Assembly: GCA_964563435.1 (NCBI GenBank)
Contig: CAZLXI010000009.1
Location: forward strand, 70,341 to 134,340
Direction: 5' to 3'
Source: Leadbetterella sp964563435
GTDB taxonomy: Bacteria; Bacteroidota; Bacteroidia; Cytophagales; Spirosomataceae
Length of the DNA: 64,000 nucleotides
In this document: in pieces, positions 51,246 through 60,186 of the stretch
Layout: every line of letters begins with the position of its first letter
Numbering within the stretch: the first letter of the stretch is position 1
Made by a program: the position numbers and the translations under genes
Notes under the pieces: generated by a model
What the model saw: the letters and a program-made list of their open reading frames with translations, nothing else
Databases searched by the model: none
What the model was told of the DNA's origin: nothing

Positions 51246-51779
51246 TCAGGTTAATGCAAAGACCATTAAAAAGTCAATACTTATTTTTTCTTTGGTTTTG
51301 ATGCCCATAAGTGAGGGTGGATTTACCCCGTAATCTTTCATGTCAATTTCAAATCGGCCCTCTACGTGCAGTGCGTTTTCCTCTGTTTTTTGGGTGGCCA
51401 GGATGACCACCGGGCGGCTTACCCCGTGAAAAGTGAGGTTTCCCTTAATGGTCAGCTTACCGGTATTTTCTGAAATACCGGTAGAAGTAAAAGTCACGTT
51501 CTTATATTTCAGAGCTTCCAGCACTTCGAGTGCATGGGAGTCACGGTTAGCGTTTCCGCTGTCAAAGCTCCTGACCGGTACAGACACGGCCACGGCCTCT
51601 ATTTCAGAGGCTTCCTCATCATAAACCATAATGCATTTTGAGGCTATGGATTTTGCATCCCAATCATGTAAGGGATGCTCCATGCTCTCAGACCCGGTCA
51701 ACACATTACTTTTAATGTTTTTACCTTCGCATCCTTTTAATATATCCGGAGATATATCCGAAACACTGCCGTTTTTCAT
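51246..51779 (-). CDS. YceI-like domain protein
   Basis: The protein has 177 residues from ATG 51779, which has GGAG eight bases upstream; longer starts at 51857 or 51890 would run into the upstream methyltransferase gene. The sequence SHALEVLEALKYKNVTFTST, then GKLTIKGNLTFHGVSRPVVI and GRFEIDMKDYGVNPPSLMGI, fits the YceI lipocalin-like fold that binds isoprenoids in exported members. No signal peptide is visible, unlike typical YceI, so it may be cytoplasmic or use an unusual start. Confidence 0.75.
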   Translation of the reverse strand: MKNGSVSDISPDILKGCEGKNIKSNVLTGSESMEHPLHDWDAKSIASKCIMVYDEEASEIEAVAVSVPVRSFDSGNANRDSHALEVLEALKYKNVTFTSTGISENTGKLTIKGNLTFHGVSRPVVILATQKTEENALHVEGRFEIDMKDYGVNPPSLMGIKTKEKISIDFLMVFALT

Positions 51780-51837
51780 CTTCTTAACTCCATTACGAAA
51801 ATCAGAGAAGACGGGTTGCGTAATGGTACAAATAAAT

Positions 51838-52668
51838 TTATACTGCCCGGAAGACATTATCCAGAATGATCCCCGTAGCCATCGCCGCATTCAGCGATTC
51901 GGCTGCACCGAAGCGGGGTATCGTGATCTTCGTGGTGACCAGGGCAGAAACTTCGGGGGATATCCCGTGTGACTCTGAGCCGATGACCAGGCCGATCTTT
52001 TCTTCAAAACGGTGCTGATGCACATTGGCTCCTTCCAGGTCGGCGCCGTAGACCGGGAAGCTGAATTTCTGAAGAAAGCCGGGGAGCGGAGTGTAAAATA
52101 CATTGATCCGGGTGAAGGAGCCCATTGTAGAGCTGATCACCTTGGGGTTGTAGAACTCTACCGTTTCCGGGCTGCAGACCACGTTACGGATACCGTACCA
52201 GTCGGCCAGCCGGAGGATGGTGCCCAGGTTACCGGGATCATGAATATTATCTAAAATTAGTGTGACCTTTTCAAAATTTCGAGGTGGGGAAGGTCGTTTT
52301 TGTTTTACTATTGCCACGCCGGCTGAGTTACTTTTGAAGGTGGAAACAGTGGCGATAACAGAGGCCGGGGCGATTACCGCATCTTTCATACGGGGGTGTT
52401 GTATAATGTCCTGCCCGGTGGGGTGTGTTTCGGAAATACTATGTTCTGCAGGGAGGTGTTGCCCGGATAAAGGTCGCTCCGCGAAGGGCTGCCCCGCGAA
52501 GCTTCGCCCTGCAAAATCTTCGGAACAAAAGATCCGGACGATCTCGAAATCGGAAGCCAGCAGCTCTTCCAGCCCCTTTTCACCTTCTACCAAAAACTCG
52601 CCGTATTCTGTACGGTATTTTTTATTATGAAGAGATTGGATGTATTTTTGTTGTTGTTTTGAAATCAT
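51838..52668 (-). CDS. SpoU/TrmH-family RNA methyltransferase with a Gly/Pro-rich insertion
   Basis: The 276-residue protein begins with the SpoU substrate-binding pattern (YRTEYGEFLVEGEKGLEELL) and ends with the knot motifs LILDNIHDPGNLGTILRLAD, IGLVIGSESHGIS and IPRFGAAESLNAAMATGIIL. It probably 2'-O-methylates 23S rRNA or tRNA. Residues ~52-86 are an unusual insertion built from FAGRSFAGQPFAERP-like units. The start is only nine bases from the diverging tamL start. Confidence 0.9.
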   Translation of the reverse strand: MISKQQQKYIQSLHNKKYRTEYGEFLVEGEKGLEELLASDFEIVRIFCSEDFAGRSFAGQPFAERPLSGQHLPAEHSISETHPTGQDIIQHPRMKDAVIAPASVIATVSTFKSNSAGVAIVKQKRPSPPRNFEKVTLILDNIHDPGNLGTILRLADWYGIRNVVCSPETVEFYNPKVISSTMGSFTRINVFYTPLPGFLQKFSFPVYGADLEGANVHQHRFEEKIGLVIGSESHGISPEVSALVTTKITIPRFGAAESLNAAMATGIILDNVFRAV

Positions 52669-52677
52669 AAACTGTGT

Positions 52678-55188
52678 TTGCCTTTGCAGAAGCCCTTTTT
52701 ATATGTATTGTTTTTGGTCTCAGGGCTGACTCTGTTTTCCTGTAAAAATAATATACCTCCGCCCCAAAATAAGCTATTATTGTGGAAAAACGAGTTTAAG
52801 GGGAACGATAAAGTGTATAAGGAGGAGCTGGAGCTGATCATCCCGTTTGCGCAAAGGGAAAACTCCAAACCCCTCAACCTGCCTTTGACACCGCGGGTGT
52901 GGTGGTATAATTTTGGCCAGAATACCTACGATTCCCTTAAATTTGAGCGAAAAAAAGCCCGGCAGGAGACCCGACTGGCCGATCTGAAAGAGGATCCGGG
53001 ATATTCCCTGAAAAAATCAGGCCGGATCGAACGGAAGATCGACCGCTACCGAAGCTCGCTGGAGAATAAGGTGGCCTGGTTCTATTCCAATGTGGGCGAA
53101 AAACAGGTTTATATTTCTGAAGAAGAGGTGGAAGAGACCGCCGGCCGCCTGCAAAAATATCTTTTTGACCGGGGCTATCGCGAGGCAGGCGTAAGCGGTG
53201 CAGTGTACGAAACCCGCAGAAAAGGCCGCTACAATGTAAGGTATACCCTGGCGGAAAACCAACTCTACACCATGGATACCATCCGCTATGTGGTACGCGA
53301 CCCTGAAATTGACTCCCTGTTGAATGCCGACCGGAAGAACCGGACCCTGAAGCCGGGTGACCCGCTCCATCACCAGAATGTGGAAGCCGAAAAGCTCCGG
53401 ATCGAGCAATTGCTGAAAAACAATGGCTATTATGCTTTTAATAACCGGTACATTACTTACGGGGTAATCAATCATGAAGAAAGTGAAGAGCTTTTCAGGA
53501 AGCGGAAAAGCGGAAATCTTAAAATAGAGATATTGAATCCGGAGCAGGGTAAGCATCTGCGGTATTATCTTTCAGAGGTGAATTTTAAGACTTTTGACCC
53601 CAATAACCGGAATATTTCAGGAGCGCCGGATACCACCCATATCCGGGGAGTAGACTTTATCCGGCTGGACAATTCCGTGCCGTTGGGCCTGATCCGTAAC
53701 CGTATCTTTACCAAGCCAGGCGACCTGTTTAGCAGTGCGGCCATTTACGAGACCCAACGGCAGGTATCACTGTTTAACCAGTTCTCTTTTGCCAGCTCCC
53801 AGCTGAAAGTGACCGATTCCGCCCGGCTGGCCCTGGAATATTTTGCGCCCGTGCAGGAGCGGTTCACCCTGGGCATCAGCCCGGGGATCAACAATATCTA
53901 TACCGACGGAAACAGCTTTTTCGGGTTCGGGATCCCGGTGTCTCTCTCTATGCGGAATGTTCTGCGAAGGCTGGAGGTGGTGGAATTAGGGGTCCGCGGA
54001 TCTTACGAAGGACAGCCCACACCCATCCGTACCACAGAGAGGGCTATTCGTGGAAGCCTGGAACTGGGCGGTAACCTGAACATTACCCTGCCGGTTATGC
54101 TGCCCTTTCATCCCAAAGGCGAGAAGATCAACCTCAAAAACCCTCGTACCACCTTCGGTCTGGGATATAACTACTCGGAGCCGTTCTGGGGTACAAGAAC
54201 CAATTTCAAGCTTACGGCCGGAAACTCGCTGCAGCTGAGTAAGAACGCCATCCTGTATTTCAATTTCCTGGATGCTTACCTGATCAATACCAGCTATGCC
54301 AATAATCCCTCCGGACGGGAGTTTTACCGGACCCTCGATTCTCTGCAACGAATAGGCAATAACCTGAAAGTGACCTTTGATCCGCAGTTTGTATCCTCAA
54401 TCAACACCAATTACGTTTTTAATAACCAGGACCCCAGCAAGCCTTTTTCGAGTTCCAGCTTCTTCCGGCTGTTTGTGGAGTCCGCCGGAACGGTTCTCAA
54501 CTTCCTGAAAGATAAGGACAGGATGGGTTGGGTGGAAGACCTGTTTCCTATGAGCAGCGGGCCCGATTCGGTGCGGGCCTACTTCCGTTTTGTCAAGATC
54601 AATGCTGATTTTCGGCGGAGCATTAACCTCTCGCCTAAAAGCAGCTATGCCTTCCGTGTGAATGTAGGCGTAACCAATCCTTATGGTAAGAACCGGGCCA
54701 TTCCGTATGATAAGAGCTTCTTTGTAGGGGGAAGTAACAGCATCCGCGCCTGGGCGCCACGTTCGCTGGGAACCGGTTCTTCGGCTTCTGACACCACCGC
54801 TGTGGGAAATACCATTCCGCAACCCGGTGATATTCTCCTGGAGGGTAGCCTTGAATACCGGAGAAGTGTCATCCGTTTTGCAGGAAATATTCAGATGGCC
54901 GTATTTATCGACGCCGGAAATGTATGGAAATGGCACCAGATCAATATTCCGGAAAGATATAACAAGTCAAATTTCGATTTTGGACGTTTCTACCGCGAAA
55001 TCGCGGTGGGTACCGGGTTTGGTGTCAGGTGGGACCTTAATTTCTTTTTATTCCGCTTTGACTGGGGTATCAAGGTGATCGACCCCAGCCGGCCGGAAGG
55101 CGACCGCTATGTGCTTAACCGTTTTTCCCTGCGTGGAAACCGGCCTTACGGACTTAACCTGAATTTCGGCATAGGTTACCCGTTCTGA
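52678..55188 (+). CDS. tamL: BamA/TamA-family outer-membrane lipoprotein (TamL-like)
   Basis: The 836-residue protein has a lipobox (GLTLFSCK) near residue 22, POTRA-like domains (about 130-370) and a C-terminal Omp85 barrel ending in GLNLNFGIGYPF. The barrel has the conserved FFVGGSNSIRAWAPRSLG motif. TamL is the Bacteroidota lipoprotein form of TamA, thought to help assemble surface proteins with TamB, which is not in the window. No ATG exists upstream of the lipobox: the frame starts with TTG at 52678, with further TTGs just downstream, so the exact start is uncertain. Confidence 0.88.
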   Translation: MPLQKPFLYVLFLVSGLTLFSCKNNIPPPQNKLLLWKNEFKGNDKVYKEELELIIPFAQRENSKPLNLPLTPRVWWYNFGQNTYDSLKFERKKARQETRLADLKEDPGYSLKKSGRIERKIDRYRSSLENKVAWFYSNVGEKQVYISEEEVEETAGRLQKYLFDRGYREAGVSGAVYETRRKGRYNVRYTLAENQLYTMDTIRYVVRDPEIDSLLNADRKNRTLKPGDPLHHQNVEAEKLRIEQLLKNNGYYAFNNRYITYGVINHEESEELFRKRKSGNLKIEILNPEQGKHLRYYLSEVNFKTFDPNNRNISGAPDTTHIRGVDFIRLDNSVPLGLIRNRIFTKPGDLFSSAAIYETQRQVSLFNQFSFASSQLKVTDSARLALEYFAPVQERFTLGISPGINNIYTDGNSFFGFGIPVSLSMRNVLRRLEVVELGVRGSYEGQPTPIRTTERAIRGSLELGGNLNITLPVMLPFHPKGEKINLKNPRTTFGLGYNYSEPFWGTRTNFKLTAGNSLQLSKNAILYFNFLDAYLINTSYANNPSGREFYRTLDSLQRIGNNLKVTFDPQFVSSINTNYVFNNQDPSKPFSSSSFFRLFVESAGTVLNFLKDKDRMGWVEDLFPMSSGPDSVRAYFRFVKINADFRRSINLSPKSSYAFRVNVGVTNPYGKNRAIPYDKSFFVGGSNSIRAWAPRSLGTGSSASDTTAVGNTIPQPGDILLEGSLEYRRSVIRFAGNIQMAVFIDAGNVWKWHQINIPERYNKSNFDFGRFYREIAVGTGFGVRWDLNFFLFRFDWGIKVIDPSRPEGDRYVLNRFSLRGNRPYGLNLNFGIGYPF

Positions 55189-55956
55189 TCACTTCAGTAC
55201 AAAGTGCTGCTTTTCCACGCCTGTTCTGAAAAATACGAGCCCGGTATGAAAGAAGTCTGCCGACAGGCTGACGCGCGGGTCCTCACAGATCTCTTTCCAG
55301 GCTTTTTTCATTTCGGATGACCAGTAGATATCATCAAAGACAAAAACCGTATTCTCCCCGGCCCGGGTATAGCACAGCTCAAAATAAGTCAGGGTAGGCT
55401 GATAGCGATGATTGGCATCAAAAAGCACGAAATCGAGGGGCCCGGTTCTTTCCAGTATGTCTTTCAGACAAAGATCAATATTACCGTTTACCAGGAGCAG
55501 GTTCCGTAGCCGGAGCTTTGCGAAGCTCTCACGGGCCACATTCAATGTATTTTCACAGCCTTCCATGGTCCATATTTTTCCGTCAGGGGCGGCCATAGAC
55601 AGGTAAGATGTGGTGACCCCCAACGAGGTTCCCAGCTCCAGTATGTTCGTATAGCCGTAGTACCGGATGAGCCGGTAAAAAAACTGACACCAGAATGGCG
55701 ACTTCAGTGATTTTCGGGCAATATCTTCCACCGTACGTTCGGAGGAAGTGTTCAGCCGCGATCCGGCGCCCATGTCCTCAATGCTGATCAGCCCGGGATT
55801 GTTTTTCAGCTCCGACCGTATGTTTTCGATCTTTTCAAAATCAGGGTTCGGAGAGAAATCCTTATACACTTTCGTATAGAGATCAAAAATAAATGGTGAG
55901 TGAATACTATGGGCATTGCCTGCTTTGAGGTAGTATTTCAGGAAATCAAAAAACAT
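55189..55956 (-). CDS. Class I SAM-dependent methyltransferase (O-methyltransferase-like)
   Basis: The 255-residue protein has motif I ILELGTSLGVTTSYLSMA near residue 102, an acidic loop WTMEGCEN, and FVLFDANHRYQPTL with FVFDDIYWSSEM, resembling class I O-methyltransferases. The N-terminal AGNAHSIHSPFIFDLYTKVY is a pattern seen in Bacteroidota homologs. Its stop lies directly against the tamL stop (convergent). Confidence 0.78.
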   Translation of the reverse strand: MFFDFLKYYLKAGNAHSIHSPFIFDLYTKVYKDFSPNPDFEKIENIRSELKNNPGLISIEDMGAGSRLNTSSERTVEDIARKSLKSPFWCQFFYRLIRYYGYTNILELGTSLGVTTSYLSMAAPDGKIWTMEGCENTLNVARESFAKLRLRNLLLVNGNIDLCLKDILERTGPLDFVLFDANHRYQPTLTYFELCYTRAGENTVFVFDDIYWSSEMKKAWKEICEDPRVSLSADFFHTGLVFFRTGVEKQHFVLK

Positions 55957-55971
55957 ACGCTGTGCAGATCA

Positions 55972-56358
55972 TTAATTACGGATATAAGGCACCTCCAGGA
56001 TAAACTGAGGGATATTGATCTCAAACAGGCGTCCGTCACGAACCCGTTGCATGATATACTTGCCGTGCATTCTGCCTATGGTGGATGCGAAATTGCATCC
56101 GGAAGTATACTCGAAAAATTCTCCGGGCTCGATCACCGGGCTGAGTCCTACCACTCCTTCGCCGTTTACCTCGTATGATGTACCATAAGAATCAAATATT
56201 TTCCAGTGACGGGAAAGCAGCTTTACCGTGTTTTCCGTGGTGTTTTCAATGTGTATAGTGTACGAAAAAGCATACAGGTTTCTCTCCGGCTGCGAATAAA
56301 ACGGCTGGAACTCAGATATAACACTGACCTTTATTCCGTTGGTAATTGCAGAAATCAT
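55972..56358 (-). CDS. apaG: ApaG protein
   Basis: The 128-residue protein is a single ApaG beta-sandwich: AFSYTIHIENTTENTVKLLS, RHWKIFDSYGTSYEVNGEGV, GLSPVIEPGEFFEYTSGCNF and GRMHGKYIM. ApaG is found in bacteria with a pyrophosphohydrolase or cobalt/magnesium link, but its reaction is not settled. It is 15 bases from the following methyltransferase gene. Confidence 0.93.
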   Translation of the reverse strand: MISAITNGIKVSVISEFQPFYSQPERNLYAFSYTIHIENTTENTVKLLSRHWKIFDSYGTSYEVNGEGVVGLSPVIEPGEFFEYTSGCNFASTIGRMHGKYIMQRVRDGRLFEINIPQFILEVPYIRN

Positions 56359-56459
56359 GCGTAAAATAATCCGTCTGCCGGCTTGATAACGTAAATTTAT
56401 TTGTAAATAAAATGATAATTTTGCCGGAATTCAAAAACCCCCACGTTTTTTTAAGCAGA

Positions 56460-57125
56460 ATGAGTGTAAAAATAGAAGAATCCTGGAAGGCTGTTCTGGG
56501 AGGTGAGTTTGAGAAGGAGTATTTTTCCCGCCTGATCGGTTTTGTAAAGGAAGAATACCGTACTACGGCCTGTTATCCGCCCGGAAGCCTCATATTTAAT
56601 GCTTTCCGGGTAACTCCCCGCGACAAGGTGAAGGTGGTTATTATCGGACAGGATCCCTATCACGGCCCCTCCCAGGCTCACGGCTTGTGCTTTTCCGTGA
56701 ATGACGGGATCCCTTTTCCACCTTCGCTGCACAATATTTTCAAGGAGGTAAATGACGATACCGGTACGGACATTCCCCGGTCGGGGAATCTTACCCGCTG
56801 GGCAGAGCAGGGTGTGCTGCTTTTAAATGCCACGCTCACCGTTCGTGCGGGTCAGGCAGGTTCTCACCAGAACCGGGGCTGGGAGACATTTACCGATGCC
56901 GTTATTCACGCCTTAAATACCGGAAAGGAAAACCTGGTGTTTTTGCTATGGGGCTCTTATGCACAAAACAAGGGAAAATTTATAGATACGTCGCGGCACC
57001 TGGTGCTAAAGGCGCGACATCCTTCGCCGCTTTCGGCCAATTCAGGCGGGTGGTTCGGGAACAGGCACTTTTCAAAAACGAACGAATATCTCCTTCAGCA
57101 CGGAAAAGAAGCAATTATCTGGTAA
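56460..57125 (+). CDS. ung: Uracil-DNA glycosylase, family 1
   Basis: Ung removes uracil from DNA. The 221-residue product from ATG 56460 has the catalytic motif IIGQDPYHGPSQAHGLCFSV and the closing HPSPLSANSGGW with the catalytic His. An upstream ATG (56412) is excluded because the -7 promoter element TAATTTTG (56416-56423) lies between it and the true start. The stop overlaps the next start (TAATG). Confidence 0.95.
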   Translation: MSVKIEESWKAVLGGEFEKEYFSRLIGFVKEEYRTTACYPPGSLIFNAFRVTPRDKVKVVIIGQDPYHGPSQAHGLCFSVNDGIPFPPSLHNIFKEVNDDTGTDIPRSGNLTRWAEQGVLLLNATLTVRAGQAGSHQNRGWETFTDAVIHALNTGKENLVFLLWGSYAQNKGKFIDTSRHLVLKARHPSPLSANSGGWFGNRHFSKTNEYLLQHGKEAIIW

Positions 57126-58270
57126 TGGAAAAGTATGAAATGGTGGCCACCACCCTCATGGGGCTGGAGAAGACTCTTGCCGCTGAAATAACCGATCTGG
57201 GCGGTGAGCAGGTACGGGTGCTGAAGCGTGCCGTTAGCTATGCGGGGAATGATGCCCTGCTGTATAAATCCAACATGGCCCTGAGAACAGCCCTGCGGGT
57301 GCTGGTTCCGCTCACGGAATTCAGCGCCGGTAATGAGGACCAGCTTTACTATGGGATCAGGGATTTCCCCTGGGAGGATGTTTTTTCGCTTCACCAAACC
57401 TTTGCCATTGATGCGGTGGTAAGCGGAACGGTCTTCCGCCATTCCCAGTACGTAGCTTTAAAATCAAAAGATGCCATTGCCGACCGTTTCCGGCAGAAAT
57501 ACGGGCAACGGCCTGGCGTAGACACCAGAGATCCCGATATTTATCTGAATATCCGGGTGCATGATCATCAGGTAACGGTTTCCCTTGATTCATCGGGATT
57601 AAGCCTGGATAAAAGGGGTTACCGGAAGGTATCGAATGAAGCCCCGATCAACGAGGTGCTGGCGGCCGGGATCCTGCTGATGTCGGGGTGGAAGCCCTCC
57701 CGGCCCCTGGTTGACCCGATGGCCGGCTCGGGTACTTTCGGGATAGAGGCCGCGTTGATCGGTACCCTCACGCCACCGGGAATGAACCGGGCCTTTGCCT
57801 TCCAGCGGTGGGAGGAATACGATGCCAATCTCTTTGAACAGATAAAATTCGAGCTTTCAAAAAAGATCCGGGACACGGACCTGAAGATCTGGTGCCGGGA
57901 TATCCTGTCGAAAAATATGGATATTATCTCTCAAAATGCTGAAAATGCCGGGATGGATGAGCACCTGAGCATCCGGAAGGAGGACTTCTTTGAGTCTTCT
58001 CCCAAAGAACCAGGCGGAGTGGTGGTGATCAATCCGCCCTATGGCGAGCGTTTGAAGATGACAGACATTGACCTCTTTTATAAAAGACTGGGCGATACCC
58101 TAAAGCAGCAATATGAAGGATACGATGCCTGGCTTATCAGCTCGGATCTCAATGCACTGAAGTCGGTTGGGCTGAAGGCCGGCTTCAAAGCCGACCTTAT
58201 GAACGGCGGACTACCGGCGCGCCTGGTGAAATATGAAATGTACAGGGGTAGAAGGGAGGAAGATGACTGA
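57125..58270 (+). CDS. THUMP-domain 23S rRNA methyltransferase (RlmL-like)
   Basis: The 381-residue protein from ATG 57125 has an N-terminal ferredoxin-like/THUMP part (EMVATTLMGLEKTLAAEITD, SLDSSGLSLDKRGYRK) and a C-terminal methyltransferase domain with LVDPMAGSGTFGIEAALIGT and VVINPPYGERLKM (NPPY for base N-methylation). It resembles the RlmL N-terminal half, which makes m2G2445 in 23S rRNA. It overlaps ung by one base. Confidence 0.9.
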   Translation: MEKYEMVATTLMGLEKTLAAEITDLGGEQVRVLKRAVSYAGNDALLYKSNMALRTALRVLVPLTEFSAGNEDQLYYGIRDFPWEDVFSLHQTFAIDAVVSGTVFRHSQYVALKSKDAIADRFRQKYGQRPGVDTRDPDIYLNIRVHDHQVTVSLDSSGLSLDKRGYRKVSNEAPINEVLAAGILLMSGWKPSRPLVDPMAGSGTFGIEAALIGTLTPPGMNRAFAFQRWEEYDANLFEQIKFELSKKIRDTDLKIWCRDILSKNMDIISQNAENAGMDEHLSIRKEDFFESSPKEPGGVVVINPPYGERLKMTDIDLFYKRLGDTLKQQYEGYDAWLISSDLNALKSVGLKAGFKADLMNGGLPARLVKYEMYRGRREEDD

Positions 58271-58402
58271 ACCTTTGCGCGGTTATTGACAGGAACACCT
58301 GCCATAGCATCGCCGATAAACTTTGAACTTCCGTTCCCGTTTATGCTCAAACTGACACCAGAAATAAAGAAAGTGTCAGAGCCCCTACTCATGAGTTAAT
58401 GT
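58271..58402. other. Intergenic region, possible decayed coding sequence
   Basis: These 132 bases lie between two converging genes. A leftward frame reading FISGVSLSINGNGSSKFIGD looks faintly protein-like but runs into the RlmL-like gene in antisense, so I do not call it. No clear hairpin is seen. Confidence 0.25.
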
Positions 58403-58759
58403 CTACGCCCGAAGAATCTTCTCCATCTTCCGGCCTTTCGCCAACTCATCCACCAGCTTATCCAGGTAGCGTGCCTTTTGTGTCAGGGGATTGACAATCT
58501 CCTCGATCCGGTAACCACATATCATGCCGGTGATCATGTGAGCATTAGGATGTAAGGCGGCATTCTGAAAGAAAGCCTCAAAGGTTGATTTTTGATCGAT
58601 CTGCTCCTGCAATTTTTCGTCATCATAGCCCGTCAGCCACCCTATCACCTGATGCAGTTCTTCTATTGTTCTTCCTTTTTTCTCTACTTTTTGAACATAC
58701 ATCGGATACACCGATGCGAAGGTCATTCTGGCAATACGTTCGTCGTGATTGTAGTTCAT
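58403..58759 (-). CDS. DUF2200 domain protein
   Basis: The 118-residue protein fits DUF2200: MTFASVYPMYVQKVEKKGRT, IGWLTGYDDEKLQEQI, FFQNAALHPNAHMITGMICG and YRIEEIVNPLTQKARYLDKL. The family is a small cytoplasmic protein of unknown function common in bacteria. A truncated PhzF gene lies just upstream in the same orientation. Confidence 0.88.
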   Translation of the reverse strand: MNYNHDERIARMTFASVYPMYVQKVEKKGRTIEELHQVIGWLTGYDDEKLQEQIDQKSTFEAFFQNAALHPNAHMITGMICGYRIEEIVNPLTQKARYLDKLVDELAKGRKMEKILRA

Positions 58760-58772
58760 ATTTTGTATAATT

Positions 58773-58916
58773 TTAGTCCGGGTATATTTCTCCGATCAAA
58801 TATAACTTTCCTTGTCCGCTGATTTCCACCCTGTGGTCAAGCGGGTAAACCGCTGCCGGATTTCCTGAGAAAACTTTGTCGGCAAATGCGTCTGTCTGAT
58901 ATATTCTCTTTTTCAT
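58773..58916 (-). pseudogene. PhzF-family remnant with large internal deletion
   Basis: The 47 codons join the first ~26 residues of a PhzF protein (MKKRIYQTDAFADKVFSGNP AAVYPLD in order) directly to its last ~20 (HRVEISGQGKLYLIGEIYPD). The complete relative at 60895-61683 has the same two ends separated by about 215 residues. The join is in frame. This is a clean internal deletion of a paralog, not a real small protein. Confidence 0.85.
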
Positions 58917-59082
58917 TAAAATAATAACTGAAGGTGTCTGATGAGATCTTGCACAACCAATATAAGGCAAAAAATCGTTATTCCGTCTAGGGAGGCGATC
59001 GAAAATTTTCTGACTTTGCATCATTATTTATCCCTCATTTTCTTTTATTGCAGTATGGTTTTTCTACTAACGGAGATAAAAA
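58917..59082. other. Intergenic control region between the PhzF remnant and the cyclase gene
   Basis: It holds the upstream region of the rightward cyclase gene, with a near-consensus -7 sequence (TGACTTTG, near 59023-59030) and GGAG eight bases... upstream of the ATG. No gene is visible. Confidence 0.3.
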
Positions 59083-59973
59083 ATGGACAAAAGAGTAAAA
59101 TTTGATTTTGAAATATACTTTACGAATGGAGGTAGTATTAAAGGGCAAGACTTTCGGCTTGACATCCTCGGTGATGATATAACAGATAAAGAGCTGACAG
59201 ACTACATGGTTGCCGATTTACGGCTGTTGATGGTCGGACAGGCCAAAATTCTGAATAAAGAAATCATAACAGAACCTCATAAGAGAAAACCGGTGAATCA
59301 AAAGGCCCGGAAAGATCTGTTTATTGACCTGAGCCATACCATTGAACACGGACTTGTAACCTACAAAGGTCTACCCGCGCCAATTGTCTGCGACTACCTG
59401 AGCAGAGAAGACTCAAAACGGTTCTACGCGGAAGGGACCGAATTCCAGATCGGGAAAATCGAAATGGTAGCCAACACAGGAACGTACATTGATTGTCCGT
59501 TTCACAGGTTTGAAAATGGGAAAGACCTGTCAGAAGTAAGCCTGGCATGTTTTACAGACCTTGATGCTATTGTAATCGCTGTTCCTTTTTCAGAAACGCT
59601 GGCCGTTACCGAAGAGTACTTAAAAAATCACGAGATCAGAAACAGGGCGGTATTGATCCACACCGGATGGGATACACATTGGAATACGGAAAAATATTAT
59701 GAGAACCATCCTTACCTGACTGAAGGAGCCGCAGAATATCTACGCGATTGCAGTGTTAAACTGGTAGGTATTGATTCTCATAATATTGACAATACATCAG
59801 GCAATACAAGGCCCGTTCATACGATCCTATTAGGGGCTGAAATATTGATCGTTGAGCACCTTTGTAACCTGTATTTATTACCTGAGGAGGGGTTTACATT
59901 TAGTGCCGTTCCGCCGAAATTTAAAGGTGTCGGAACATTTCCGGTGAGAGCAATGGCTAAACTGATTCAGTAA
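59083..59973 (+). CDS. Cyclase/kynurenine formamidase-like family protein with extra N-terminal region
   Basis: The 296-residue protein has an N-terminal ~85-residue part not typical for the family (GGSIKGQDFRLDILGDDITD) and then the cyclase fold: FIDLSHTIEHGLVTYKGLPA, NTGTYIDCPFHRFENGKDLS, AVLIHTGWDTHW, VGIDSHNIDN and the C-terminal LPEEGFTFSAVPPKF. Family members hydrolyse or cyclise using a metal held by a HxGTHxDxPxH pattern; here two positions differ (N for the first His, Y for the second), so metal binding may be altered. A Shine-Dalgarno GGAG precedes the start. Confidence 0.8.
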   Translation: MDKRVKFDFEIYFTNGGSIKGQDFRLDILGDDITDKELTDYMVADLRLLMVGQAKILNKEIITEPHKRKPVNQKARKDLFIDLSHTIEHGLVTYKGLPAPIVCDYLSREDSKRFYAEGTEFQIGKIEMVANTGTYIDCPFHRFENGKDLSEVSLACFTDLDAIVIAVPFSETLAVTEEYLKNHEIRNRAVLIHTGWDTHWNTEKYYENHPYLTEGAAEYLRDCSVKLVGIDSHNIDNTSGNTRPVHTILLGAEILIVEHLCNLYLLPEEGFTFSAVPPKFKGVGTFPVRAMAKLIQ

Positions 59974-60092
59974 AAAGTGCAGCTCTTGTTTGCCGGTACA
60001 ACCGAACTGAATTTCTTACCGGTTTTCCAGAGAGTTAATCCTGACTGAAAAGGGCCGTGAAGAATTGTATGATTTGTTGGGCGTGGTATTGT

Positions 60093-60127
60093 AAAAGCTC
60101 TGGTCGCTGTAAGGAACCAGAGCTTTT
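60093..60127. terminator. Bidirectional terminator between cyclase and fasciclin genes
   Basis: A perfect 12-bp stem (AAAAGCTCTGGT at 60093-60104 with ACCAGAGCTTTT at 60116-60127) lies between converging genes, with A/T ends on both sides. Confidence 0.85.
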
Positions 60128-60186
60128 ATGGTCACAAAATCGCTGCCCGATGGGCTGACCAGGAGTGGTGTCTGAATGCAGGCCGG

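Noticed and set aside
58078..58392. Leftward frame over the end of the RlmL-like gene
   Set aside because: Most of it is antisense to a conserved methyltransferase; the short free part is too little to call.
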